This document shows, one piece after another, positions 48,782 through 61,220 of a stretch of DNA of 64,000 bases (its first letter is position 1; every line of letters starts with the position of its first letter). The stretch spans positions 20,308,001 to 20,372,000 of the forward strand of contig CM049403.1 in assembly GCA_026929865.2 (NCBI GenBank). The letters run 5' to 3'. Source of the DNA: Hyperoplus lanceolatus (Eukaryota; Chordata; Actinopteri; Uranoscopiformes; Ammodytidae). The notes below the pieces were generated by a model that worked only from the letters and a program-made list of their open reading frames with translations, did no database searches and was not told the origin of the DNA. The position numbers and the translations under genes are program-made.

Positions 48782-49899
48782 ATAACATTATTGTATTGTT
48801 AAACATTATTAAACATAAAAATAGAGTCTTTGAAAACAGCGATGACTGATCTTTGAAGGTTGAGAATTACTTCTTTTTACGCAGTTTTTTAGTCCAAGGG
48901 AAAAAGCTACCTTTGAAAAATGCATTTCTGAGAATATAAAGACAGAATGATGAGCACTGGTGAAGGAGAGCGCTTAAGCATTTAGATGAAATGCACAAGT
49001 AAATTATGCAAGGTGAATTAAAGTTTAGAGAAGATTAGGATTTTCCTTTGATCTTCCCCATGCGTATTATAAGTGGCTAACATATGTCGTCCCCACAAAT
49101 GTTGTTTAATTTAATATGGATTGAGGGGAAGCTGAGCCTCTCTGCACTGAAAGGTGTCATTTCAAGCGTTGACAAGACATTGCCACACACCAAGCAATAA
49201 CCTTCAGTGGTGTCTGGCACCAGAAGTTGTATTAGCAGAGCCTATACACTATATAGACTAAGCTCCTGAAGATGCCTTACTTACTATAATGCAATTTAGT
49301 CATGAAGGTTAATGATATTATCAATCTCCTCTGCTCTGGCATTACAAGTGACATGAAATGAAATTGGAGAAGTTTGTATTTTCAGAGTGTTTGCTGTCCA
49401 TTCGCAGGGCTACCAGAGGCTTCAAGGAGCCAATATGCAGAGCCGATGTCCATGCCTTTCTTAGAACAGTATCCCGTTGTACACCTCTTCACCTCCTAAT
49501 TTGGCTGTTAGGATCTGTTCTATCATAACTCCTCAATTTATACAGGTTGGAAGAAATGTTTACTGCCTGGTAGTTTGTATCTTGGGTAAATTCTTCCAAT
49601 TTATTTCTTTGGTTACTCATTGTAGTTGAAACTTATACTCACAAGCTTTCAGTTAATAATGTTACTTAAGCTGTTTCCTAAATGTGTTGATCATTCATAC
49701 ATATGTTTAGCTGTCGGTCATTTCTGTTCAATGAGTATAGTGTGAAATGAAATATTTATGGAATGATCAATTTTATAATAAGTTATTGAAAAAAGAAAAT
49801 TTTGAAAAGGTATTTTATTCAACATTATTATAATTTTTTTTTACATAGCAATTAATAACATCCACTTGGTACAATAAAAAGCATTAACACATTTTGCAG
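48782..49899. other. intergenic, nothing recognised
   Basis: AT-rich DNA without a convincing gene or repeat signature. Confidence 0.4.
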
Positions 49900-51588
49900 A
49901 TTTTTTTTATTTATTTTTTATTTAACTTTTATTTATCCTCGAGAGACCAATTGAGGGGTGACCCTCATTTACAATGACGTCAAGTTCAAAACAAATTCAA
50001 AGGAAAAACAGCAATACATACAAAATATTCAATGCAAATACATCAAATACACAACAACAGGTGAAGAGAGAAAAAAAAAAAAAAACAATTGAAACATTTA
50101 CATAGTGGTGAAGAGTGGCAGCAATTAAAATTAAATGGGTGAAAGTACAATATAGCCTAATTAAAAAGTTACAGGTAGAGTTTGGCAGATTTAAGATAGT
50201 TTGTTTAAATTGGTTAAAGGATATGAAGGTATTTAGTTTAATTTGTTGCTGTAAGTTGTTCCAGGAGTCGGGGGCACTGAAGCTAAAAGCTGTCTTTCCC
50301 AGCTCAGACCGGGCTTGTGGGACATAAAGCATAAGCATGTCAGTGGAGCGGGTCTGATAAAGCCCATCTGAGATTTGCAGCATTTCTGTTAAATAACGAG
50401 GAAGCTTCCCGGTCAAGGCTTTGTAAATAAAAATGTGCCAATGTGCGTCACGTCTCTCTTTAAGGGAGGACCACCCAACCTTTTCATATAAAAGACAATG
50501 GTGTGTGTCATAAGCATCTCCTGTGATGAACCTTAAAGCAGAGTGAAAAACAGAGTCCGGGAGTTTAAGACATGAATGTGATGCATGCCGGTAAACCACA
50601 TCATCGTAATCAAGGACAGACATGAAAACTGCCTCAATAATCCTTTTCCCACTAAATAAAGGGAAGGTGGTTTTGTTCCTATAAAAATAGCCAATTTTTT
50701 GTCGTAGTCTACAAACAAGATTTTTTATATGAAAATTAAAAGTGAGTTTATCATCTAACCAGATGCCGAGATATTTGTACTCTGTGACTCTTTCAATTAA
50801 AAATTCATTCTTTGTAGAAATATTAAAATCATTAACATTTGTAGTTCTTGCTCTGGAGAAACACATATATTTGGTTTTGTCTGTATTTAGAACCAGCCTG
50901 AGGTCCACTAGACAGTCCTGCAGAGTGTTAAAAGAGCTTTGAAGGTTCTGAATAGATTGGTGCACCAAATCGGAAATGCAATACAGTACTGTGTCGTCAG
51001 CGTATAGATGGGCGTGACAGTTTTTTAGCGATGAAACAATGTTATTTATATAAATTGTGAAAAGAACTGGACCTAAAATTGAGCCCTGTGGGACATCATT
51101 TGTAACAGTTAAAAACTCAGATTGGTATCTTCCAGTTTAATTGACTGCTGTCTATCAGAGAGATAATCCCTAAACCAGCAACATGCAGAATGATCAAAGC
51201 CAATGTCATGCAGCCTCTGTAAAAGCAAATGGTAGTCAACAGTATCAAAGGCCTTTGAAAGATCAATAAAAAGTGCTGCACAGTGCTTTTTCTTGTCTAA
51301 TGCTGTAACAATGTTGTCTACAACCAAAGTCACAGCAGAGACAGTACAGTGACCTGCCCTAAAACCAGATTGGAATGGGCTCAAAATGGAAGCACAGTTA
51401 GAAATGTTTTTAACTGATTATCAATAAGTGATTCTAGAATTTTTGCGAGGCATGGGAGTTTGGAAATTGGCCTGTAATTATTAAGATTATTTTTGTCACC
51501 ACCTTTATGTAAAGGAATTACGTGAGCTTTTTTCCAAATTTTAGGAACCATTCCAGAGGAGATCGAAAGATTAAAAATATGGGTTATT

Positions 51589-52173
51589 TGATAAAGGAAT
51601 TATTTTATTAAACAACCCAAGTGTTTCAATAAAGAGATCTGAGTCAGGCAGTCTTCAAAGCAAGAGATCTTTACTTGCAAACAGCAGCAAGGGTAAACAA
51701 ATGTTCCATGTTGGGTACATGGTTGAATACAAAAACTGAACAGAAATAGCTCTGATATTTATGGTCCAAAAGTTGTATATGCGAAGACACTCGGTTTGTG
51801 TGTCTGGCCCTCAATTTTGCTTGCGATTTTTAATTAGGCAGATATTCCCAGAAACTCATATCAGCAGGTGTTATTCTTCATACAATGTCTGAAAACAGAA
51901 TATGGGAGTCATTCACTCCTCCAAAGCTTCCCCATCAACTCTCAACCACTGTGCACATGAATGTGTCATACATCTGTATGTGCCAAATTCTTTAGTAGGC
52001 AGTTTTCTTCTTCAAGGCTAAAAAACAAGTAATCAGCAGATGTTGTTCTAAATTCAAGTTTAGCAAAACTCTTTGGAGTTCTTTAATTTTACTGGGACAA
52101 AGTTCAACAGGCAGAAAGCTGTTTGAGCATTAAAATATTATACAATCATAAGGTAAATTAAATTCCGTTAACA
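51589..52173. mobile_element. solo LTR (585 bp) inserted in the LINE
   Basis: The sequence starts TG and ends CA and is flanked by the exact 5-bp duplication TTATT (51584-51588 and 52174-52178), and the LINE resumes seamlessly on either side. No internal retroelement genes are present, as for a solo LTR left by recombination. The family was not identified. The unbroken duplication suggests moderate to young age, certainly younger than the LINE. Confidence 0.75.
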
Positions 52174-52282
52174 TTATTTGTTTTGATATTATATGTGTAG
52201 AGAGCTTGATTGAAAACGGGTCCAAATTGTCCTCTCCCATGTACTTCTTGGGGTTGATGGCGAGGAGTGCATCTACAACAAC

Positions 52283-52972
52283 TAGGGCTGTCAAATTAAC
52301 GCGTTAATTTCAATTAATTAATCACAGAAAAATTAACGCGATTAAAAAAATTAACGCAGATTAATCGCACTTCTATATTGCCCATTGACCCGGTACAAAA
52401 GAGGTGAGATGATAGCGGAGCTGCACCTGTATCTTGCGGACACGGCCCACACGGGATTAAAGAGTAAAGAAAGAAGCAGGGGAAAGGGGCCGAGGCCAAA
52501 TAAGCATGAAGGTAGGAATACGTTTTATGTTATTCTCGCAGTGTCTGTGCATTATTGATTTAGTGGGTGCCTAATTAACAATGTAGGTTCAAAACAGTAG
52601 GCCTATCTCTCAATCTTCCTTGTGTCTCACTTTTGTTTGCTACTTTGCGATCATCTCAACGGCACACCCGACCCCTCTCACTCTTCCTAGCATATGCCTG
52701 TCTTTTTTGTGTGTGTGCGTCATTTAGCCTGCTTGTTTTTTTTGTGTTTTTTAGTAGTTCCTTAATATATTTAATGTAGAAGCCTGGCTGAGGGGAGGAG
52801 ACAGAAGTTACGAGAGACGGAGAGAGAGAGAGAGACGAACGGTAGCCTATAGGCCTACAGTTGTTTATAAACAGGCATAAAAGTGTCATATAAGTGTGCG
52901 ATTAATTTAGATTAATTAATCACAGACCCTGTAATTAATTAGATTAATTTTTTTAATCGCTTGACAGCCCTA
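52283..52972. mobile_element. hAT-like MITE inserted in the LINE
   Basis: The ends are TAGGGCTGTCAA and TTGACAGCCCTA. The flanks ACAACAAC (52275-52282) and ACAGCAAC (52973-52980) match at 7 of 8 positions, the size expected for hAT. Subterminal TTAATTAATC/AACGCG blocks recur at both ends. It is 690 bp with no transposase frame. Confidence 0.8.
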
Positions 52973-53227
52973 ACAGCAACACTTGTGGGAAGAAGATCAA
53001 GGCTGAAAATAGGAGTTTGAGAGACAGGCGGTACGTTACTACTGGTGGTAGAAGGCGTATAGCCTGCATTCTGAAAGAGTTGACCAGCAGCTACAAAATG
53101 TTTATTAAAAGCTAAGCCAATCTCTTTTTGATCATTGAGAGTGTGACCATTTAATTTGGTCTGAGTGGGAACTGTGCTAGAATTGTTCTTATTATAGTTC
53201 ACAGCTTTCCAAAATAGTGCAGGGTTA

Positions 53228-53988
53228 GGACCCGTGTCCACCTAACGCCTTTTTCCAGCGTTAAACGCTGACTGTGCGCTCGGGAGTGTGTCTACTGAAC
53301 GTTTTTTTCGGCCGCTTTTTTCGACCGCTTTTTTCAAGTGTTTTATGAGGTGGGAGAGAGAGTGCTGTGATCGGGGGAGAAAAAATGCTGATCGTCACCT
53401 GTCAGTCAGACCTATCAACACTGGTTTAACTCTTTAGGCTTGCTGTTTTCTATTTAAATCGTTACATTTTAATATAAGTAGTCTTATGAAACAGAGAATA
53501 CTTTCCACCATCCTCTCTTTGGATGAGGAGTTTTCGCGGCTCCTGAAAACACACACGGAGCAAGTTGTAGGCTGACGTGTGCGCATGAAACGATACGTAG
53601 GAGATAAAAAATACAGCGAATCAAGTGTTCGCCTAATCTGCTCCCACAAACTGGCTCTCCTCCCTCTGTTCTGGTCATTTTAAGTCACTATTTTCGTACA
53701 GTTTCAGGTAAACAGAGACGGAAAAGTTTCTCTTCTGTCTTCTTTGTTGCTAAGGCGACGAGTCCCGACGATCTACTATCTGATTGGCCCTTTGAAAAAA
53801 GCGGCGGTGACGTCCCCACCGCCTTTCTGAAAAGTTGAACTTTTTTTAACTGGAGAAACTCGAAGTGGCCGCACAAAAAGGCAAAAACGCTCGGAAAAAA
53901 AACGCTGGGCGCTGCGCCTTTTCTCAGAGGGAATCAATTGAAAAAAGGCGCTTGTGGTCGGAAAAAGGCGGTAGGTGGACACGGGCCC
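53228..53988. mobile_element. PIF/Harbinger-like MITE inserted in the LINE
   Basis: Terminal inverted repeats of about 30 bp (GGACCCGTGTCCACCTAACG on the left, the reverse complement of GGGCCCGTGTCCACCTACCG on the right) with the 3-bp duplication TTA at 53225-53227 and 53989-53991. TTA/TAA duplication fits PIF/Harbinger. Non-coding, 761 bp. Confidence 0.75.
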
Positions 53989-54248
53989 TTAGAGTAGCAG
54001 TTGGAGATTAATTCAAGGTAGTATTCAAATTAGGCTTTCCTAATCATGGATGTGCACTTATTCCTAAGGTGTCTATAAATAACACAACTGACAAGCATTT
54101 TGATATCTAAACATGGCATTACAGAACAATGCAAGTGCTAAGAATATTATTCTCTTATAATACAAATGAATCGATATGAATAATACAATTGTGGCCTTTT
54201 CATTCTTACATCATATTTCATTATTTTCTTGTTTGTTTGTTTTCTATA

Positions 54249-56522
54249 TAGGGGAGAACGGGGGAATCTGAGGCATCGGGTAATGTGAGCCACCCCCTGT
54301 ATCTAGGCAACGGAAAACATTTGTGGTCATGTGAGATATATGTTTTCAAGCCCCTCTCATTTCCCCACTTCTATCATACGTGTTGATGAACTACCAACAT
54401 ATAAAAACCATTTGATGATATTAGCTAAAGATTAGCCTGAAATGCTAAGAGAGGTAGTTTTTTCTCAAATTGTGGTGGTGGGGGAAATTGAGCCAAATGC
54501 TGTGGGGGAAAGTGAGCCACTGTCTCTCAACACTGATGTTATAATCCAGTTGGGTCTTCTCCTGTGTTCTGAGTCCCAGGCTGTTCTCGCTGGCAGACGT
54601 GGGCAGAGTAGCCAAAAAATGTACTCAAGTAAAAGTAAGTTACTTTAAGATTATAATTACTCAAGTAGAAGTAAAAGTACTCATAAAAATAATTACTCAA
54701 GTAAGAGTAAAAAAGTATCTAGTGAAAAGACTACTCAAGTACTCAAGAGTACAAGTAGGCTTTCTGAATTACTCTAATTATTTTTTAAATATACAGAGCA
54801 ACACAAACGGTACAGAATAGACACAAACATAATATAAAACAGCAATGTTCAAATAAAGATATGTTAAATAACATAATTTTAAATAAAACAATAAATAAGG
54901 TATTTAAAAATCAAATGAATAACCCTTGAACTCAAACAATAATAAATTAATTATCTGCCAAATTAAATACATCACCCTTCAAATAAAATGATAATAAATT
55001 AGGCTTGTCAAAAATTATATTAATTAAAACCAATACACTTATAACACTGTTGCAATTGTTTTGCACATTTTAAAACTAATTCCTACAATATGTCACTGGC
55101 CCTGAGAAAATGATCAAGGTTGTGTTTAGTCCCAAAAATATAAAACACACAAAATTAAACTTTGTTACACATCAAAACCTGCTGGGACACTCACTTAATG
55201 TATGAAACTATAGAGAGGCTGAAAAAAGAGACCACTCTCAGCCAGACTGGGTCATGCAAAGTGAGTAGGCTACAGGGAGAACAGGACAAGTGTCAGAGAA
55301 GAACAGTGTCTCTGTAATTGCGAGTGTGTGGGAGTCGTGTCAATGCGATTGTGAGTGTGTGATTGTTATTTTGTGAGTTAGTGTGATTGAGAGCTTGCGA
55401 GTGTGTGAGTTTGTAATTGAGGCCAGGGGTGTGGCTATTGCTCCTCGGAATCAGCGGTTTCTTCCATTTTCTCGACTCACCTAGATAGTCGGTAAAATAT
55501 GCGTTTAACCTACATGGCACGGCCACGGACACAACATCGGTGCGGAACCGGAGCCTTTAAAAAAGTCAGCGGACATTGTTGAGCCCATGGTTGAGCCCTG
55601 AGCCCTATGACAACATGACAACACTTGTCATCTGACTGAAGTGGCTGCATTTGATTGGCAAGCTTTTGTAATGTGGTTTTTATTGGTTGAAATAGTCACG
55701 TGATAGAGATGTTGGCTGAAGAAGTCCCCGCCCGGGGAGAGAAATCATGAGAGAAATAGATCTCGCATGTAATAAATAAAATATATAAAAAAATAAGGTA
55801 ACGACACGTAGCCAAATGGAACGGCGTAAAAGTACCGTTCTTTCTTCAACTATTTACTCAAGTAAAAGTAAAAGTATGTTGCAATAAAACTACTCCTAAA
55901 ATTACAATTTATTCAAAAAGTTACTCAAGTATTTGTAACGGAGTAAATGTAGCGTGTTACGACCCACCTTTGCTCGCTGGTTCTGATTTTCCTATCCTTT
56001 GACCCCCAGATACAAGCTGGCTCTAAGTGTCCTGTGTTCTGACCCCCAGACTGTGTTCTAATCTAATAGGTTCTATCTTTCACTTGAATCTTATTAAAAC
56101 CTTTTGAATTATAATATGTTGTATTTGATTTTGTTCAGAGTTACTTTCAAGTGTTTAGAAAATTTGCTTTGCTTAATTGACCAAACCCCATCATTCTTTT
56201 ACTAGTCCGACATTACTTCTGGAATGTGTGGCTAGCTTTCAGGATTCTTACTGTTACAATATGTGTTGTTATGGTAGTTTCAGAGTGGAAAAGGTAAGTG
56301 GATCAGTTTACCCCACAGCTGGGGTAAAGTGAGCCACATGACAACTTTTTTTAAACAATCATATTTTCACTGCCCTTTGCCTTGAAAAAAATCTGCTAAT
56401 GCCCATTTCTATGAAACATCCTGAATTAATGGGAAATGTGTAAATTTGAGTGATAAATCATTTTAGCTCCCTTAGAGGGGAGCAAATGTAAAAAGTGGCT
56501 CAGATTACCCCGTTCTCCCCTA
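54249..56522. mobile_element. TA-flanked DNA element carrying a Tol2-like insertion
   Basis: The ends TAGGGGAGAACGGGGGAATC and, in reverse complement, TAGGGGAGAACGGGGTAATC form an inverted repeat of about 23 bp. GTGAGCCAC/GGGGTAAAGTGAGCC blocks recur inside near both ends. The net length without the insert is about 890 bp, non-autonomous. The superfamily is not assigned; terminal TA could be a target duplication. Confidence 0.6.
54594..55972. mobile_element. Tol2-like non-autonomous hAT element with perfect 8-bp duplication
   Basis: The ends are CAGACGTGGGCAGAG and, in reverse complement, CAAAGGTGGGTCGTA, close to the Tol2-type CAGAGGTG terminus. Subterminal arrays of TACTCAAGTAAAAGTA-like units also resemble Tol2. 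The 8-mer CTCGCTGG is exact on both sides (54586-54593, 55973-55980). At 1379 bp it has no transposase frame and must move in trans, if at all. Confidence 0.85.
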
Positions 56523-57465
56523 CTTTCCATTTCACTCTGGAAACACTTGTTTATTGTCACTTATAGACCAACATTTGTATTAATCTAATTTGTCTGAAAT
56601 AATAAAGGACATATGATGTTGACATAATTTACACACATTCTCCATATCTGAAAAAAAATATTTTAATTGAAATGTTACTTATGCTGGGGGGCTTAAGATG
56701 ACATAAGTGTATATTCCTGTCTCATTTACAAGGGCTGGAGAGTGTCGTAACCTTCCGAGGCGTGCTTGAAAAAGTTTGGAGTTCAACTTCAGTATGGGAT
56801 TTGCTGAGCCAAGTATTTTCAAAAGCAGCAACACTAACGCTGTAGTCTGCAGTCTGCACAGAGGGTGCACTTCCACTTCGTTAAGTATTTAGCTAATGCA
56901 CCTGTTCAAAGTGGACGTTGGAGTCAGGTTTTTGGTAGCAATGGCTCAGAAAGGGACATATTTTCTCAACCATGGGTTCCTACCAACAATATGTTCCCTC
57001 TGACATAGCCTTTAAGGTTTATTTTAGCATGAAAAAGTGCAGTAGCGCCGAGATCCCTTATCGAACTGCGGCAGCTGCTACTGCGACTTGGGGAATGCCA
57101 TTTCATATGCTGCGCCCTAGAGATTTATTCCACTCACTACATGGCATCATGTATTTTGTCAGGAATGGTCCCCCCCCATTTCCCTCATAATAAAAAAACT
57201 AGACTTGGATAACATAGCTTTTGTTTGCCTAGCCACTGTCCCCTTTTCATTTTCCGGCACTGTAGGTTAGTGTAGACGGCAGTAAGAGGAACATCCTTCA
57301 AACTTTAGCTCTAGTGCATGTTGGTAGTGGTGGATAGTGGTGTGATAGCCTTATTGAACAGCAAGCCATGTAGAGAGCGGCATAAAGCGCTAGGGCGCAG
57401 GCGGCATATATGAAATGGCACATTTCGATGATGGATCTCAGCGTCACTTAAAAAGTGGCCTCATC

Positions 57466-59932
57466 TTACATCCTCATTTCTGCCTCTGCTTCAATGACAT
57501 TGCTAAGTGATGCATCACTTAGGGTTCTGCGCAGCGTCACCCGGGTGACACTGAGCGAGTGTTTCCTGGGAGTGATGTTGTGTGGCCTATGACACATGAC
57601 CTCCTTGAACATTTCTCTAAAGCGTGTGGACATAAAGTTGTAGAGGATTGGGTTGACTGCTGAGCTGAGGTAGAAAAACACTCCGGAGATGAGGTGCACG
57701 TACTGGAAGATTTCCAGGTGGTTGTCTGTCCAATCACTGATGAAACTCCACATGAGGCGGTCGATGTGAAACGGGGCCCAGCAGATCCCAAAAACCACCA
57801 CCAAGACGACTAGAAAATCAGCAAGAAAAAGAGAGCGAAAATGATGAGCTACAGGGGACTTATTGGCATTATAATTATTTATTTAGCCAACATGCTCTCC
57901 CTGCACAATGAGATTGTGTCAATATTGCAAAAATATTTTGTCGAGAGCACACAGCCTTTGATTTAGTTCTGTAAGTCTTTAGGATCATAATTAGAAAAAA
58001 ATACTTATTTAATTTAAGGCTACACATACATTTATTAACTAGTACTGTATATATCTTCACATTTATCAATATTATCCCTGACATATACCATATTGGATAA
58101 ATGCACCTCATATCGGGGAGACGTTCAAAATCAAACTACTCTATGATATCAGTTTTCATTGACATTTCAGGCAATAAGGAGGTAATACTGCTACTGTGTC
58201 ATGCTTTGGTGTAGATCTTTAAAACATAAAGTCGTCTGAGGTTTTAGACATGATTTGATTATTCATGTCGCCGTCTCCAGCATGCCACATACAATGCTGT
58301 TATGTCCAATACATAGCATTCTTACAACTGAACAGTGAGATGTCTGACTGTGTGGCTTGAGGTAAAATAGTGACGTTTATTTATTTAATGGAAGAAAATC
58401 TGAATCTTAATATTTGCACCTTCTTGAGATAATAACTACTTATTAACAACATACATTTTGAACATGGACACAGATTTTAATAGTACACAAGTAGGCCTAC
58501 ATAAAGTTACATCTGAGTCTCACAAGGTTATTTGTTTTATTTTTTATTTATTTAATTTTTCATTTTACAAGTAAGCTGATAAGGGAGATGATTCAACCAC
58601 ACATCTGAGTATATTTAAATCAATGTCATATTATAGAAAGATAAGGTATAGCTTGATACCTCAGCTCATGCGTATGCAGCAAGAAAGACGTTAACCCCTA
58701 AATGTGCATTCACCTCTCAGTTATACAAAAGCGAGCGTGGACTGTGTTTGTTATTGAGCTTATGATGATATCTGGTAAACCCTGTCACATCTGAATGTTG
58801 ATGTTCATGGTTGGTATCTCATTTTATTATCACGTCATCAGTATTTATTCATGTTCACGCCGAAAATGTCACACAATTGTTTATTTACAATTATACAAAT
58901 GGGTGCAGCTGCAAACTTACATTTGTTTAAATAAATAGGTCAGGTGTGTTTGATATCTTGTCTTGGTAAAGACAAACAATAATTTTAATCTTGAAATAGA
59001 TACTTACACAACATTTTAGTGACCTGCCGGCGACGTGCCTTCTGCTGCTGTGCTCGGACATTACAGAAGCTGTCCTGTCCATAGCCCGACTTGGTCTCCA
59101 TTGCCTGACGCATCTTCTCCTGCTTCAGCTGCAGCCCGATGAGCATGTAGAGAACACTGATAATAAGCATGGGCACAACGAAAAATAGTAAAGTGGTCAT
59201 CTGGGTAGTCAGGTTGTACAGCCAACGCGGCTTCACCAGCGTACATGTCGCAGAGTCAGGGATCTCTATGTTCCTGTTCCCAGCATGTCCTGTGGAGGGA
59301 CTGTGAAGGACAACAATCCCGTGCAGACTTGTGTTAGGCAAAGCACACAACACTGACACGCCCCACACTGTGAGGATGACCCGCTTGGCATGGGTGCGTG
59401 TGACAACGTACCTTGCGCGTAGCGGGTGCACCACGGCAATGTAACGCTCCACGCTCAGCGCTATCACGTTGAGGATCGATGCCAAGCAAACCGCCTCGAA
59501 GAGGAATGTTTTAAAGTAGCATCCGCCCCTCCCCAGCAGGAAGGGGTAGTTCTGCCACAGCTCGTACAGCTCCAGTGGCATGCCGAGCAGAAGCACCAGC
59601 AGGTCTGACACCGCCAGGCTGAACAGGTAGTAGTTTGTTGGCGTCCACATCACTTTGTTGCGTGCAATGACGGTGCACGTCAGCACATTTCCCACCACAC
59701 CTACCATGAAGATGGCCATGTAGATGAGGCAGACGGGAAGAAACACGGACGATCGACGAGGCCCCAGATATCTCACCAGGAACTCTTCCTCTGTCAGACA
59801 TGCGTCATCCAGATCCGTGTGGCTGCCGTTTATGATGCTAGAGGTCAGATTGGCACAGTCTTCCCCTGGAGGACAAAGCAATCCACCTTCCTCAGCCAGA
59901 AGGTCGAAAGAACAATTGTAAGAAGCTGACAT
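57466..59932 (-). CDS. nmur1: neuromedin-U receptor (class A GPCR), NMUR1-like
   Basis: A Gq-type plasma-membrane receptor for neuromedin U/S peptides controlling feeding, stress and smooth muscle (family knowledge). Exon 1 is 59932-59008 (925 nt), exon 2 is 57809-57466 (344 nt), giving 1269 nt, 422 aa with matching phase: the donor follows ATGTTGT and the join yields [18 protein letters not shown]. Motifs: glycosylation sites in the N terminus, [14 protein letters not shown]1 GNVLTC, TM2 [20 protein letters not shown], the ERYIAVVHP form of DRY at TM3, the NMUR-typical [11 protein letters not shown]6 CWAPFH, TM7 NPILYNF. Start: an upstream Met at 59977 lies before a likely acceptor (CAG near 59953), so MSASYNCSF is preferred, with a non-coding first exon further up. 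TM3-4 and the [14 protein letters not shown] join look closer to NMUR1 than NMUR2; a fish-specific nmur3 is possible. A candidate AATAAA is at 57129-57124. Confidence 0.9.
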
Positions 59933-59977
59933 CCTGCTGAAGTTATCTTTATCTGGGATTAAAAGAGAGCAGATCAT

Positions 59978-61220
59978 TATGAAATGACATTTTAAGAGTA
60001 TGTTTTGAACATTAGCATGAGGATAAAGACTAGCGGAAATACTGTAGCTTAAAGTTGTATTGAACAGGAATCAAAGATTTGTTGATACCTGAAGTGTACA
60101 TGTGTCGGCACAAATGAGTAAAGGAGTTGATCCACATCTTTACATTCATCTCTCACCAGTTCTCCAAACTCTAAATTAGATTAGCTACGACTGCTGTTGC
60201 TGTCAATGAGTTTGGAAGTCACTTTGGATAGTTAACAAAAGACGGAGTGATTGATTACACTTGAATTACCATCTGTTTCCTTCCCTTGTAGTCGAGCTAT
60301 ACATCATTTGCCTCAGTCCTTCAATTAACACTAATATGCAGAACCCTCTTTGAACTGATTGCAAGGTAACCTGTAATGACTTAATGTGGCCTGTGTCATA
60401 TCGTTTGAGCTGTACATTTGTTCTTCATATATATATATATATTTCAGGGTAAAGTAATAGTTTGAACCTTCTGGGACATGAACAATATCCTTACAAAAAC
60501 CACAGTGTAAAAGGACAGTTTGCTGTTTTTCTAGAGGAGTTATTTGATAGACTATACATTGGCAGGGACCAGTTGCCAGGCAAAAATGTTGAATAGAAGA
60601 AGGAACTGGCCAATCTGCTGAATGTAAATTGAGAGCTGAGTAGAGGCAGGGGAAGACTGTCCTGTTGATTACACACAATGTAAGTGACTGTAGACGATAT
60701 TCATGAAAACACAAAAATAATTTTTCTATACATTTACATAGTCAATAAGAGGCCTTATCCATCTCTGGTGGAGAGTTACTTTAGAAGCCTTCAATCTAGG
60801 CAGAAAACGAGTGTGATGGCATTTTGTATGTAACTATGTTCTTTCAGATATTCACTAGGCTACAGTATATCAGTTCTAAATGTCTATGACATTTTCCTGA
60901 AAACCCAGATGGTCTACGAGAAAGTTGTTGTTTGGGGACAGAAACCTATCACATCTGAGGTGTTTGGTTGTCTATCCCACAGGGTGTGCTGAATCTTATA
61001 TTCTATAACACTACCTGTTGTATGTTCTTGATTAAATACTTATAACCTAGATGGCTTTTAGTTATTCGTATTTCTGTACAAAATTCTATATGTAACTAGA
61101 AATGCAATTCCTGAAGAAATTGAGGTGTGAATGCTGCGCTGCTGAACTGAAGCTGATGCTGAATAAACTTCACTGCTGAATGTTGATGAAGAACGAAGGA
61201 TGAATATATCTGAATGAACA
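59978..61220. other. nmur upstream flank, no coding region recognised
   Basis: Probably holds the promoter and 5' UTR exon(s) of the neuromedin-U receptor. I saw no recognisable element or domain. Confidence 0.4.

Larger units (their letters stand above)
49900..54085 (-). mobile_element. LINE (L2/Rex1/Jockey-type) split by three later insertions
   Basis: LINE sequence on the minus strand occupies about 54085-53992, 53227-52973, 52282-52174 and 51588-49900. Read in order it gives YRHLRNKCTS, NPALFWKAVN, LLPTSVAV, AINPKKYMGEDNLDPF, then THIFNLSISSGMVP, IPLHKGGDKNNLNNYRPI, FIDLSKAFDTVDYHLLL, PQGSILGPVLFTIYINNI, the YADD catalytic box and a C-terminal region from 50968 to 49997. The tail AATGAGGGTCACCCCTC followed by A-rich sequence ends near 49900. 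The 5' endonuclease region is missing. The reverse transcriptase has at least two frame breaks (near 51400 and 51115), so it is dead. The three gaps are the solo LTR, hAT and Harbinger-like elements listed separately. Confidence 0.85.

Noticed and set aside
59933-59977. upstream Met at 59977 as nmur start
   Set aside because: It precedes a convincing acceptor (TTAATCCCAG), so that part is probably intron.
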